DNA from: Eutreptiella sp. 'Long Island Sound 2002'
Taxonomy: Eukaryota > Euglenozoa > Euglenophyceae > Eutreptiales > Eutreptiaceae
Length of the DNA stretch: 64,000 bases
NCBI GenBank assembly: GCA_964036045.1
Contig: OZ038379.1
Coordinates: 110,051,268 to 110,115,267, forward strand
Direction: 5' to 3'
The notes below the pieces were generated by a model, which saw only the letters and a list, made by a program, of their open reading frames with translations, did not search any database and was not told where the DNA came from. The translations under genes and the position numbers were made by a program. Positions 27,026 through 38,461 of the stretch are shown here, in pieces (the first letter of the stretch is position 1; the number at the start of each line of letters is the position of its first letter).

Positions 27026-30000
27026 CTAAACTTGACTACCCGCAGCCCCTTCCGGCTGCGATCCGCCAGGACTTTGTCCACCACGTTGCTGGGCTTTGAG
27101 TTCCTCCAACGTCCTCAACATGTCCTCAGCAACCTCCTCGATCGACCTCACTCGTCGGTCCCCGCCAGGTCCACCACCATAGCCTCTTCCTCCGCCTTTT
27201 CCTTGGCCTTTGCCTTGGCCTTTTCCCCCGTCTCCGCCCTTCGCCTTCCAATCGGAAATTCGCTGCTCCTTGGGCTTCTTCTCGGGGTGAGCGGCGAAGT
27301 AGGCCTTCTTGTCCGCCTCATACAGCTTGCACTGACGGTGGTCATGTGCATGGTTGTTTCCCTTGCCATAACAGACCCAGCACCCGTCGTGCTGAGACCT
27401 GTACTCCCGGAACAAGAGCGGTGGGTTCCCGATCCTCCTTGGCGCGTTGCCCTTCTTGGGTCCCACCCGGCTCCATCTGGACCGATCCTGCCCATGGTCC
27501 CTCACGTTGTGCGCCACAAACGCGAAGAAATGGGCCTCCTCGTGATCCTCCCGGGACCAGTGGTCTTGGCCACTTCCACTACCATCCTCTGCGGAGTTGG
27601 CCGTGTCCTCCTGGATCTCCCGATGATGGCGGTCTTCTCGGTGGCCTCGTTGTCCATGACCATGTCGATCCTGCACGTGGGCCTCGTTCTTCGCATTGAG
27701 CTTCAACTCCACCGTGATGTACTTCACGATCTCGTCCAGGCTCATGCGGGCGAAGATGACCTGCATCCTCAGTGGCTCCCCGCGCCTCCACTCCACGTTG
27801 TTGAGGCGCAGCAACCTTTGCCCCATGGAGTCTCCAAATACCTCCACGTACACGGCGTTCTTCAGTCCCAACATCCGGTTGGGCTCACCCAGGTTCCTCC
27901 TGAAGAACTCCATGATACCCGCATGGGTATCCTCCGCCACCATGATCCTCACCGCCACCCGCTTCTTGGCGCGCTTCTTCTCCTCGTCCTCCACTCGCCT
28001 CTTCCATTGGCCGGGGAGGACGTCCTTCAGGAGGTGGCGGATCTCGCTGGCCTCGTTCCAGTCCTCCACCAGCTTGAGGCATCTGCGGTACTTCCGCAGA
28101 TACCGGTTCCACTCCCGGACTCGCAACTCACCGCGGTCCAGCGGCAGTGGGATGGACCACAGGTCCTCCAGCCTCTGATTCGGAGCGTCCACCCGCTCCT
28201 CATCCTCCAACCACTGGAGGCAGGCCTGCTCCGTACGGATCAGTCCTTCCCGGATCTGATCCCGCAGCTCCTCCTTCAGGTCCTGCGCCAGCCGTGGTGG
28301 GAATGTCCGGCATACCCACTTGTCCCTCGGCGCTCCCCGCATCTCGCCGACGACCTCCTCGGCGAAGTCCTCCCAGTCCAGGATGAAGTCATCCAGGTTG
28401 GAGGGGTTGCCATCGTAGTAGGGGATTTTGATTCCCCTGAGGTCGTCAATCCTGATGGCGTCTCCGACGTCCCCAGCCACCACTCCACCGAGACGGATAC
28501 CACCTGTGGCCGGGGGGTGTGAGTACACTCTCCGTACATCCCTCTCCTCCATGGAGTGCGGTCCAGTTGGGCCTGAACCCATGGGGTTTGGAATGCGGGA
28601 AGGACTTGCTCCATCGGCCGTCCATATTCCCGTGTTGGGATCCTTCGCCCACAGGTTTCCGCTCGGATGACCTGGACCATGTCCGTCGGCGCTTCCCATG
28701 GTTCGCCCCTGCATGGTCTGGCTCTGGATCTCCTCTTCCGCATAAACTACCATATTCGTCGTGATCGGTACACCCTGGGCGGCATGGGACATCTGTACCG
28801 TCATGCTCCTCGGGTCCGTGGTTGCGTGTCCTTCCCGCATGGACCCAGCCGGCGCCGTTTGTTCCCCGAGCATTGTGGATTCGCTGAACATGGGAACAAA
28901 AGGCAGCGCACCCGGGTCAACCCGCGGAGGCGCGTAGGGTGCCTCTGCAGGGCCGCCCATGGGTTTATCCATGGCGCTCCTGAGGGTCTTAACCCGCTCC
29001 ACAACCTCTGCCGCGGCCGGCTTTGCCGGGAGCTCCGGACCCGAGGCGAGGGGCTGTAGCTCCTCTAGCCTTTTCAGGCGTCCCGACATATCCTCCACCA
29101 GGTGGAGGAGGCTGTCCACCACTCGCTGCTGCTCCTCCAGGGCCAGCTCCAGATTCTCCCGGTACCGGTCCCGTTCCGCTCGCAGCTCCTCCATGTCTTT
29201 CTCCGCGGCGAACTGGTCATCCAGGTACCCGGCGACGTCCGTCTCTAGGCCGTCTTTCGCGTTGTCCAGGCTGTCGAGGCGGTGCACGATGGCGTCCATC
29301 CCCATCTTCGAGTACTTGCCCATGAGGAAGGACACGTGCTCGCAGTGGCACGCGGCGTGCTTTCCGCCTGATCCAGCGCATCCCGCGGTTCCCGGCGCCT
29401 CAGACTCATCGCCCATGGGCGTATCGCCTATGGCGTCCGTCTCGGGTCCCGTGTGCCGGGGCACAGGTGCCGTCCGGGCCCTGGCTGGCCTCTCCAAGCC
29501 CTCGGCGTCGTGCTCCAGGCTGGGTTCTGGGGCCGTGTTCGCCCTTGTGGGCGGTCTGGCCGTCTCCTCCGACTCCGAAGGTGGCTCATAGGCTGTCCGA
29601 TAGCCCTCGGAGTGCACCTCGGATTCCCACAGCCTGACCGGGCTAGGGTCCGTATCCATAGCCCCGGCGACCCTTGCCGCGGACTTGGGTGACCCACGCT
29701 TCCGGTAGCGCCGGGCCCGTCCTCCACTGCTGCCTGAATGGCAGGCCTCATCAGAGTCCTCCGCGGCGGAGCGGAGGTTGCATGCCTTTCGGCAGCGACG
29801 CTCACACATGGAGACCAGGTCCTCCATGTCACGTCCTCCTCTTCCCGAATGTCGTACTTCTCTTCGGGCTTCAACTTCCGGAGTTCGCCATGCTCTTGAA
29901 CGTCTCGGTTCTTCTATGGCTCCAATCTCCGGCGTGGTCTCCACCGAGTCCACAATACGCACCCGGGGCGTACTTGGGCAGGGCTCATAGGGGCCCAAGT

Positions 30001-30133
30001 CCCCGAGTCGGCGGTAGGTAGGGGCAGCAGGTACGCCTCTGCTACCATAAAGAAGGTCCCTACCAGGACCGGCCCCCGCTGTGCCCCTTCCGCCTGTGAT
30101 CCCTGCTGACTTGCTCCTGATCAATGCTTGCAT
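27026..30133 (-). CDS. G1b gag
   Basis: 1,035 residues from a true ATG inside the 5' LTR. Residues 28-31 (GSRG) are encoded by the primer-binding site itself. The N-terminal 250 residues are charged and disordered-looking, followed by a coiled-coil-like stretch (about 300-370). The capsid-like region begins near IPYYDGNPSNLDDFILDWEDF (about 565). A zinc-knuckle-like motif, CWVCYGKG..H..H..C, lies near 910 with spacing wider than C-x2-C-x4-H-x4-C. The C-terminus is Gly/Lys-rich (repeats of GKGQGKG), suggesting RNA binding. It ends in TAG followed by AGG, with pol in the same frame. Gag packages the element RNA. Confidence 0.85.
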   Translation of the reverse strand: MQALIRSKSAGITGGRGTAGAGPGRDLLYGSRGVPAAPTYRRLGDLGPYEPCPSTPRVRIVDSVETTPEIGAIEEPRRSRAWRTPEVEARREVRHSGRGGRDMEDLVSMCERRCRKACNLRSAAEDSDEACHSGSSGGRARRYRKRGSPKSAARVAGAMDTDPSPVRLWESEVHSEGYRTAYEPPSESEETARPPTRANTAPEPSLEHDAEGLERPARARTAPVPRHTGPETDAIGDTPMGDESEAPGTAGCAGSGGKHAACHCEHVSFLMGKYSKMGMDAIVHRLDSLDNAKDGLETDVAGYLDDQFAAEKDMEELRAERDRYRENLELALEEQQRVVDSLLHLVEDMSGRLKRLEELQPLASGPELPAKPAAAEVVERVKTLRSAMDKPMGGPAEAPYAPPRVDPGALPFVPMFSESTMLGEQTAPAGSMREGHATTDPRSMTVQMSHAAQGVPITTNMVVYAEEEIQSQTMQGRTMGSADGHGPGHPSGNLWAKDPNTGIWTADGASPSRIPNPMGSGPTGPHSMEERDVRRVYSHPPATGGIRLGGVVAGDVGDAIRIDDLRGIKIPYYDGNPSNLDDFILDWEDFAEEVVGEMRGAPRDKWVCRTFPPRLAQDLKEELRDQIREGLIRTEQACLQWLEDEERVDAPNQRLEDLWSIPLPLDRGELRVREWNRYLRKYRRCLKLVEDWNEASEIRHLLKDVLPGQWKRRVEDEEKKRAKKRVAVRIMVAEDTHAGIMEFFRRNLGEPNRMLGLKNAVYVEVFGDSMGQRLLRLNNVEWRRGEPLRMQVIFARMSLDEIVKYITVELKLNAKNEAHVQDRHGHGQRGHREDRHHREIQEDTANSAEDGSGSGQDHWSREDHEEAHFFAFVAHNVRDHGQDRSRWSRVGPKKGNAPRRIGNPPLLFREYRSQHDGCWVCYGKGNNHAHDHRQCKLYEADKKAYFAAHPEKKPKEQRISDWKAKGGDGGKGQGKGQGKGGGRGYGGGPGGDRRVRSIEEVAEDMLRTLEELKAQQRGGQSPGGSQPEGAAGSQV
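30036..30047 (-). other. G1b primer-binding site for initiator tRNA-Met
   Basis: TGGTAGCAGAGG on the element strand is the complement of the CCUCUGCUACCA end of eukaryotic initiator tRNA-Met. It lies directly after the LTR and inside the gag reading frame. Confidence 0.88.
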
Positions 30134-32063
30134 TCCTCAAAATCCAGGGTCCAAAATCCAAAAATGTAGAAAATACTATCCTCCTTCAACCCTGAACAGC
30201 AACCAGATCCCACAAGTACAGCAATAACCCAATCCACAATCCAATACAAATGGCGGGCTTTCGTTCAGCACTTCGATGGTCTCACGATGGCGGGCATGTA
30301 CAAGAATTGCACCAAGGAAGAAAGCCCTGAAATTGGCATATGAACACAAATAAAGCAAAGTTGGGGAAAGAGGTAAACCTACACATTCACAGCCATAAAC
30401 CCCTCATTCCCTGGACTCAAGACCTTCCCTTGACTCACCAACATATTGCCCTGAACCAGGTCAAATGAGATGGCTGAATGCCATGTGTCACACGTCAATA
30501 CACAAACCCAAAAAATGTGTTCATTCCCAAGCCACTAAATCCTAGCCCAATAGGGGTCGTGGCGTGTCATGGCCTAGAGTGGCACTCAGGACCATGCCCT
30601 ACCCAGACGTAACCCCGGTTGGAGTTGGAGTTGATTGGGCTTGGAGATATGCCCCATGAGTTTGAACTCATAACATGCCAAAAAACTGCCAGTTCACACC
30701 ATATTGGCCATATATCAAATATATGCTCAAAATTGAGGTTATCACTTATCCGAAGGCTCAAAGCATGCATGGAACCAAAGTCTAGTATTCATGGAGGATA
30801 GAGACCAAAGGTCAATGCCCATGAACACTCCCACTTTACCCTCGAAACCCCTTCGGATATGGGCGCCACGCACTGCCCAAGTCAGCCCATGATCTTGAGA
30901 CCGATTCTTATAATCCTTCGTGCGCCAAGCCAAATGGAGTACGCGATCCGGCATATGGTGGTGTTCAACCCCAAAGCATATGCCAACATATGAACAACAT
31001 ACCATGGTTCGATTCACCATAGGCTTCTTGCTGTTTGCCGACCAGGTAAGTACACAAAACGCAAAAATGAGCAAAAATTGAGGTCAAAAACATGAAAATA
31101 TGACCAAATACAAAGTTGTCATGATAGTATATCTCTATGCTCACCCATGATATCCGCTCCTGATTCAATACACAAATGATTGGATCCATTTGCCAACAAT
31201 TTCCCCACTTGGATCCCCAATCGGGCGCATGGAGATACCTTCGCCACTCATATCTACATGCCCCATGAAAATGGGAGTGCACTCATGGATCTCTTTGCCA
31301 AACATACCATGAGCAATACATATGCGGTAGACTTAGTCTAGCGCTTTGAATTCCACAATTGGGACATGGGCAAGGCCCTTGTCACGTATGGCTCCCCATC
31401 TCTTCGGCCACACGAAGATATATAACATGGGCGTGAGCATATCAAACATACACCATGCATATAACACATACCCTCAAAGTGTGGCTCCCACCATGATATG
31501 CCATGCCCCTCCATGGACATAACTTCACGTTAAAAATGCGTAGGAACCCAAAGAAAAGTTGCTATGCAACCCCAACACTCATGCGGTACACTCGAAAGTC
31601 GCAATAAAATGTTCGGTTGCACGATCCAAGAGTTATATATCACTTTACACCCTCTTGACCATTATCCCTTGCTTTACCGGGCATGTGTACACACCAAAGG
31701 CGTTCGATGCTACCTAAATCAAGTTGAGACTAAGGCGCTTGCAACCCAACCTTCCTTATTCTCTCTCCTCACACTCGCGCGTAGATATGGCCCTTCAAAG
31801 TGGTCCCATGATTCACTTTTGTTTCCCTTATATCTCCAAGTCAAATGGGTGGCAATTATGAGGGAAACCTGATTCGGGCATGGGGAAAAGAGTATGACCA
31901 CTCGAAGAAGACCAAATCGAGTGCGGCGATGTCGAAGCTGAAAATCCGATTTCGACATCGCGAAAAATTCAGAATAAAATTTCGAGTGCATATTTAGAAA
32001 ATTGCGGAAGCAACGAACCCTTTACTGATGAAATCTGACCCTTCATCGGGGTTTCCGCCAAAA
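30048..32063 (-). repeat. G1b 5' LTR, gag-proximal part
   Basis: Near-identical to 19211-21224 of the 3' LTR. It ends at CCGCCAAAA, where G2 is inserted; the rest is at 43574-43920. The last five bases (32059-32063, CAAAA) are one copy of the G2 target-site duplication. Confidence 0.88.
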
Positions 32064-32596
32064 TGAAAGTGCTGCCCTAGGTCGTGTGTGGTGCTGGAGG
32101 GCTCAGGGCCGGCAAGAGCGGGGGGGCAGGCACGCGAGGAGTCGACCTGAACGCTGCTGTTGGGGGCAGAACCAGATACACGGACACCAACGGAGGCGAG
32201 AGCGGCAACAACGGAAGCAAGATCCATGCTGATTGTTATCCGGCAAAAAATCCCAGTCTATGAAGAAAATTGATGCGGATTATCCTAAGTACATCTGAGT
32301 GTCAATATATGGCTGAAAAGATTTATATAAATCCGATTGTGAAAAAATGATTGGCTGATTTGGCTTCGGGCGCGCATCAGCGGCAATTGGCGATTCCGGG
32401 TAAATGATCGGAACGCGACGGATTTACGATGAATGGACCGCGGAATCAGATCCGGCACATCAGAAATATATAGGTCTGATCCTGAGACTGAGCTGCGGGG
32501 CGGCGATTCCGCCGAAGCAGAGAAATTGGTCAAAATGTAGCCAATCTGGGGCAGATCAGTGAAAATCTGAGCAGATGGGGGTTAGCCGCACTTTCA
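32064..32596 (-). repeat. G2 3' LTR (533 bp)
   Basis: Perfect 9-bp inverted ends. It contains a TATA-like TTTATATAAAT near 32320 and the first 54 codons of gag (ATG at 32227), as expected when the gag start lies in the LTR. Confidence 0.92.
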
Positions 32597-32606
32597 CTCC
32601 CCCTCC
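32597..32606 (-). other. G2 polypurine tract
   Basis: GGAGGGGGAG on the element strand, immediately before the 3' LTR. Confidence 0.8.
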
Positions 32607-34453
32607 AAAAACACACTGGGGTGTGTCGCTACGTCAACAAAGAACGTAGTGCGGGTAAGTCCCAGAAAAAAATAGAAATGTAGCCTCGATGGGGCGAAAT
32701 CTGCTTGATCTGACCTGATTTGGGCTGAATTGGCACTGAATCAGGATGGATGAACCTGAAATGAGACAAAATGAGGAGTGACGAACAGTCCTCCGTGCAG
32801 TAAAACATTAGGTTAAGGGCTAAACAGCATGTAAACGTATCGAGAATCGATACCAAACCATGCCCTGGTTGAGAATGAGGTAGATTATTGATGGATTGAG
32901 TGGGCGAATCAAGAAATGGAGTGACATCTCGGCGCTCTGGCACAGTTTAGCTGTCGCGGGCACGCTACGGTGTCCTCCACGTACTCTACATCGTGTCACT
33001 CCCGCTTTTCTCGTTCTGAAAAGTGCAGCATGTGCTTCAGATTTGGCGCATCTGGTGGATGATCACAAGATTCAGCAAGATTGAGAATCAATTTGAGCAG
33101 AGATGAAGGAGATGAAACAATCACAGAGAGGGAAAACAAATACAAATGTAGTCTGCAGGCCCTAAGTGAACAGAAAAACATCAGCGTCAACGAAGTTAGG
33201 GAAAGCCGTAAACAGATCTTCGAGGAATGAGAGGAGATGACAAGGAAATCAACCTAAACTGTCCTAAAATGAGCAAATTCTGAGCAAATTCCCTAAGATG
33301 AAGGTGAAATGAAGCGAGATGTCTAGAACTGAAACTACTAACACCTTCGTTTAGACTAGAGTTAATATATATTGTCGTTTATTCAGCTCAATTGTGCTTT
33401 CCGGCACGTTGGTTCGCGAGCATCCAACAGATTCCATGAAAATGTGGATCATGTGATGATGCATCATGATGGGACATGCTCGCCCTGGATCCTTGGCATG
33501 TAACGCGCCGAAGGTTCGCTGAAGGCGCTTTACTGACAGTATATACCTGAGAGACACCGAATAGCCCTTTATTTACAGTGGCGGCGGTGTCAATCGACTT
33601 GGACAAGGCCCATCTTTCGATTGAGTCCCACAAGACACTTGGATTCACCATTTTCGACAGTTTCAGGTCGGATTGATCTCACATTGGCGTGTGCCAAAAA
33701 TACACCGAAGCTTACGGACCTCAGAGGTTGCTGTTAGAAGTCCCTAGAGCTCCTATGTGAAGGTTGTGTGAACAATGGACGTCGGGGCTTTGCACTGTTG
33801 CGCAGAATGATGGACAAACCTGAGAAATTCAAGGTAAATTCCAGGAATCTGGATCTGAATCTGGACTTTGGCTTCAGCATCGCGGCAAATGAAGGTAAGA
33901 TCTGAGTTCCTGGCGTCGCATCTAGTGCCGCCAGTACTACAGGGGGTGCCTGTAGGGGTGAATATCCCTGGCCAGGGTTTTTACTATGTACATTTGCTTC
34001 CATCTGCACGAGTAGCCAATTTCCAAAGATGCACAGACCAACAGAGACAAGATTACCCCGGATCTGCCTGAATTAAGCCTGAGTTCGGTTTTTTCTTGAC
34101 ACGGCAGCACACTCCGTGGCTTTCGGCAGCGTATCTACGCCTTGTCTGCCGAACGGAGACCAAAGAAAAGTTGATTGACGTCAAATTATCAAACATTCGC
34201 AGTTCTCCACATCATGTCGTAATCAGGAAGAATGAACAGTGGATTGAGCAGAATGTGGTTTTTTCAAGTCGTCAGAACACTCACATTGGAATAAGTGGTC
34301 GACGGGGCGAGGCTGGAGCTTTTGTAGGAGTTGGACATGCAAGGGTTTCGAACCTACACCCTTGAGCCCTAGCGACGAGTGCCATGACGCCCTGGACTAG
34401 ACGACTGTTACCCAGATTATGGCGTCGGCGACTCAAGTCACGACGGATCTCCC
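32607..34453 (-). other. G2 3' untranslated region
   Basis: About 1.85 kb without a supported gene, AT-richer than the coding part. It contains a tRNA-like promoter segment at about 34325-34411. Its length is unusual for a Ty3/gypsy 3' UTR; it may hide decayed sequence. Confidence 0.55.
34325..34411 (-). other. tRNA-like segment with A-box and B-box
   Basis: On the minus strand TAGTCCAGGGC resembles a pol III A-box and GGTTCGAAACC, about 40-45 bp on, is a perfect B-box core. A hairpin CAAGGGT/ACCCTTG encloses the B-box. I could not fold a standard cloverleaf, so it is a tRNA-derived relic or SINE head rather than a tRNA gene. Confidence 0.3.
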
Positions 34454-35626
34454 TCAATTCGGCCAAGCACGAATACATGTGACCACCAACCTGTCTGGTG
34501 GGGCCCTCGTACGGCTTGGGCGCTGCAAATCAGCGGCCGAACTCGAAGCTTGGTCCTCATTTGGCTCCTGGGCTGGCCTGACCGCAGGAGGGGGGATCGA
34601 CGGATCAGCCCTGGAATGTGGCTGCTGAGGGCCGTAAAAGGCTGGATCTCGATTCACCACAGGTCTTTTTCCGTCGCTCTCCACCTGTCTGTCTGGTTTG
34701 GACAGACAGTCTGTCAGGAGTACGCCAATTTCGGGGTGCTTCTTGAGGAAGTCGATGAACCCCTTGGTGTACGCATGGACAAAAGAATGGGCTGGTTCCC
34801 AGTTGTTGTGACTGGAATCAAAGCCCCTCCACTCACATAGAAATTCCCATTCGCCCTTTTCGTCACGTCTTGCTTCTAAAATCCTCTTGAGTTCGTACTT
34901 CCCCCCTTCGATGACCCGATCGGACAAAAATTTCGAAGTCCAAAAAAGGGGTTTAACCCGATCCTTGGGGGAGGGGATCTCTCTCTTGAGGCGATCGCCC
35001 GAAACGTCAATTTCCCTGCTGACATCCACACGAATCCTCCACCTGTTCTCACCTAGGCGCGCTGTAACAGCGAATGGCCCCTCCCACAAGGGAAGAAGCT
35101 TATCATCTCCGTCCAGGGTGGTTTCGGATTTTCGAAGCCAAACTCGATCATCGACTTCAAAATTGTGGGGGTTTTTTCGGCCTTGATTCTGGACCCAAAG
35201 CCAGTCAGCTTGATGCTTATCGATTAATTTCGAGACAGTTTTTTCTGCTCGTTGGATTTCGTCCAAAAACAACGAAGCATCTTTACAAGGGCGAGGATTA
35301 TTCAACGGCATGTTCCACCAACACTTCTTTCGTCCAAAGACAATTTCATTTGGAGAAAGGCCATGATACAAAGGCGTGTTGTGGTAACGGCGAAGCATGG
35401 CGAACAGAATCTCAAGCCAATGGAAGTCCTTCTCACTGGCGAGTTCCTTACGGAGCATATTTATAAGTGAGCGGCCGGCTCTTTCGCCTGGCAGCGCTCG
35501 ATGTGAGTGGATTTCACATCTGAGGTGATGGATTCCAAGGCGGGTACATAATTCTCTCCACCATTCGGAGGTGTACTCCTTACCTGAGTCCGTAATCACC
35601 TCGGATGGGACGTCCCAACCTCCCAT
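34454..35626 (-). CDS. G2 integrase C-terminal half with chromodomain
   Basis: About 390 residues. It contains the second and third integrase catalytic residues (VITDSGKEY, then the Glu in LPGERAGR) and a C-terminal DNA-binding region with WLRKSE and LLPLWEGPFAV. A chromodomain follows: YELKRILEARR, then FLCEWRGFD, then NNWEP (about 34728-34896 on the window), which identifies a chromovirus. Chromodomains direct integration to particular chromatin. A Ser/Pro-rich tail ends in TAG. The ORF begins inside the second copy of the tandem duplication and is out of frame with the upstream integrase part. Confidence 0.8.
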   Translation of the reverse strand: MGGWDVPSEVITDSGKEYTSEWWRELCTRLGIHHLRCEIHSHRALPGERAGRSLINMLRKELASEKDFHWLEILFAMLRRYHNTPLYHGLSPNEIVFGRKKCWWNMPLNNPRPCKDASLFLDEIQRAEKTVSKLIDKHQADWLWVQNQGRKNPHNFEVDDRVWLRKSETTLDGDDKLLPLWEGPFAVTARLGENRWRIRVDVSREIDVSGDRLKREIPSPKDRVKPLFWTSKFLSDRVIEGGKYELKRILEARRDEKGEWEFLCEWRGFDSSHNNWEPAHSFVHAYTKGFIDFLKKHPEIGVLLTDCLSKPDRQVESDGKRPVVNRDPAFYGPQQPHSRADPSIPPPAVRPAQEPNEDQASSSAADLQRPSRTRAPPDRLVVTCIRAWPN

Positions 35627-36604
35627 CCAGGTCTGCGCGCACCTTTTGCGGCAGCCTTGCCAGTCATCGACTCGATGTTACAAGGCAACACCTGAATGTA
35701 GCCGGAATGACGGCACTGAATAAGGAGCACTCCATTGACCTTTTTTTTGGTCCAATGGCACTCTTCGTCGTCGAGTTCACCAAGATAGAAAAAATCACTG
35801 GTGACTCTGTTAAAGAGGCGCTCCGGAATAGGATGTGGCCTCAGATGGCCGTGCTTCTTCGCGCTGGGTGGCGTCGCGACAGCACATTGGGCACATCGGG
35901 CCGCTACTTTCATACAATGAGTATATAGCCTTGAGTCGAACAACCTATGTTTAATCATCGACCATAATCTACGGCCATGTGTGTGGGGGGACTCCCATTT
36001 GTGCCACCAGTTTAACACTCGGGGGGCCAGGGCGTCTGGTACGCACAATTTACCCTCCATCCACAGCTTCCCCCCATAATTCTCTCCACCATTCGGAGGT
36101 GTACTCCTTACCTGAGTCCGTAATCACCTCGGATGGGACGTCCCAACCTCCCATCCAGGTCTGCGCGCACCATTTTGCGGCAGCCTTGCCAGTCATCGAC
36201 TCGATTTTACAAGGCAACACCTGAATGTAGCCGGAATGACGACACTGAATAAGGAGCACTCCATTGACCTTTTTTTTGGTCCAATGGCACTCTTCGTCGT
36301 CGAGTTCACCAAGATAGAAAAAATCACTGGTGACTCTGTTAAAGAGGCGCTCCGGAATAGGATGTGGCCTCAGATGGCCGTGCTTCTTCGCGCTGGGTGG
36401 CGTCGCGACAGCACATTGGGCACATCGGGCCGCTACTTTCATACAATGAGTATATAGCCTTGAGTCGAACAACCTATGTTTAATCATCGACCATAATCTA
36501 CGGCCATGTGCGTGGGGGGACTCCCATTTGTGCCACCAGTTTAACACTCGGGGGGCCAGGGCGTCTGGTACGCACAATTTACCCTCCATCCACAGCTTCC
36601 CCCC
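35548..36604 (-). repeat. 528/529-bp tandem duplication inside G2 integrase
   Basis: 35548-36075 and 36076-36604 are near-identical, differing at a few positions and by one A (CACCTTTT against CACCATTTT). The junctions share ATAATTC and a run of C. Because 529 is not a multiple of three, the duplication shifts the frame and repeats the zinc-binding and first catalytic part of integrase. Confidence 0.92.
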
Positions 36605-37744
36605 ATCCAACGAATATTCAGCAAAAATTCCATCCTTGTGAGCATCTTTGGATTTGAGATTCTCAAAGACCTCTTTAAACATGGAATCATGCAGATAATC
36701 GGACGTCCAGTCACGGATGATCAGGGAATCTTTCGGCAGGGGTGGAGTTTTGGCCGGATCTGGACGCTTAATGCCCTGAATCAACCGAAATCCACTTACA
36801 GGTCGGGTATAGTTGAACCGTTTCACACTCCCTGAGGAGGGATCGGTGACTTTCTCCACGACTTTCAGTGATTTGGTTATAATCTCATGAGCATGCGCCG
36901 GATCTGAAAAGGCCGTGATGTCATGACACGGTAATGCATGCTGTTTAACAGCGCATTGCATGCATTCACGTCGCATGAGTTCTTTTTCTTCTTGATCCCA
37001 CTCGATCACGACGTGGCGGTCCTGCTCCGTACCATGGATGTTGGTACTTTGCAGCCCCTCTGAAGCGGGGTAAGCCCATCGGCTCAGAGCATCCGCTACC
37101 GTGTTGTGTTTTCCAGGCAAATACGACACATGGAGGTCAAACAAACTGAGAAATTCATGCCATCTGGCCCGTCGACCAGCTGGGCTCGCGACAGTATCAA
37201 TGTGTTCGGTGGCCCAATACTCCAGAGATTGATGATCCGTTAGGACCTCGACTCGATTGGTGCCAACCCACGATTGGTACTTTTCCAGCGCGCAGATTAT
37301 GGCATACGTCTCTTGCTCACGCGGTGACCATTGCATCTGGCGTGGAGCTAGCTTCCGCGACCAAAATGCAAGAGGGTAATGATCACCTGTGGCTTCATCA
37401 ACCTGTTCAAGGACAGCTCCGATCGCGTACCTAGAAGCGTCGGTTCTTATGTAGAAGGGTCGGTCGAATTTCGGCACATGCAACGTGGCGACTTCGCAGA
37501 GGGCCGCCTTCAAGTGATGGAAGGCCTACTCGCACTCGTCAGTCCACTTGACACGAACCTTTGAACCTGTCTTGCCCGCATCTCTCCCTACCTTCAATAG
37601 TTCAGTGAGGGGGGCAGCAAATTTGGCATAATTCGGCACAAAAGTGTGGTAAAAATTGCAACAACCCAGGAATCCTCTCAATTCCGTGATCGTCTCAGGG
37701 CGCTTCCACTTCTGAATAGCGACGAGCTTCCCTGGACTGGGTCG
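36050..37744 (-). CDS. G2 RNase H and integrase N-terminal part, broken
   Basis: Follows a TGA at 37745-37747 and is crossed by a TAG at 37526-37528. The first part matches the RT connection (RPSPGKLVAIQKWKRPETI and GFLGCCNFY). After the TAG, RNase H shows YIRTDASRYAIGAVLEQ and YLPGKHNTVADALSRWA. An integrase HHCC finger (NWWHKWESPHAHG ... CAQC) and the first catalytic Asp (VTSDFFYLG) follow. The ORF ends at 36050 in a false frame created by the tandem duplication (ELWGEAVDGG-stop). Confidence 0.78.
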
Positions 37745-37747
37745 TCA

Positions 37748-38461
37748 GGTGCCATTCTCAAGGAGAGAACCACAAAATTTGACTGATTTTAAAAATAGTT
37801 TTCCCTTCTTTGGCCCACAAATCAGCTGATTGGCATCAAGAATGTCCAAAACCTGGTTCAGCTGCTTTTCAGGTAGGGCCACCAGCTCGGCTTCGGTCAG
37901 TCCCTCCCCCTCTGTCGCGATGATTATGTCATCTATGTACACACTCACGAAGGCACGAAGCTCAGGATGAGCTGTAAAAAGCACATCCTCCATCATTCTT
38001 TGAAAAAACGAAGGGGCGTTCTTCAGGCCCATGGGCATGACCGTCCACTGGACTGGGCCACATGGCGTGCACATACAGGTGAGAGGTCGGCTGTCCTTCC
38101 TCAACGGCATTTGGTGAAAGCCGTGACGGAGATCCAGCACAGAAAACAAACGACCTCTTGCCCTCTTGGCGATTTCCTCCTCAATGAGGGGCAGGGGGTG
38201 TGAATCCGCCTTGGTTTCGGCGTTGAGGTTGCGAAAATCAACAACCATTCGCCAACCATCAATAGTGTTCTGGTCTGCAGGCGGCGGCTTCGGGACTGTG
38301 AAGGGTGCACAGCACCATTCGCTGGTCATACAACCCTCAAGCCAACCAAATTCCCTGAGATTTCTCTCGATTATTTTTCTGAGTATCTCATGTTTCTGTC
38401 CATGGTTCTCATAAGGACGCTGTTTCTTCGCCTTGTACCCTTCACGAGGCTCGATGAAGGC
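37748..38461 (-). CDS. G2 reverse transcriptase core
   Basis: Bounded upstream by TAA (38462-38464) and downstream by TGA (37745-37747), with pol in one frame across both. It shows CCAPFTVPK, MVVDFRNLN, VLDLRHGFHQMPL, the PMGLKNAP segment and the catalytic SVYIDDIII. The downstream stop falls where the G1 family has Arg (GQRRP against GT-stop-RP), so CGA to TGA is likely. RT copies element RNA into DNA; this copy cannot make a full-length enzyme without suppressing several stops. Confidence 0.8.
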
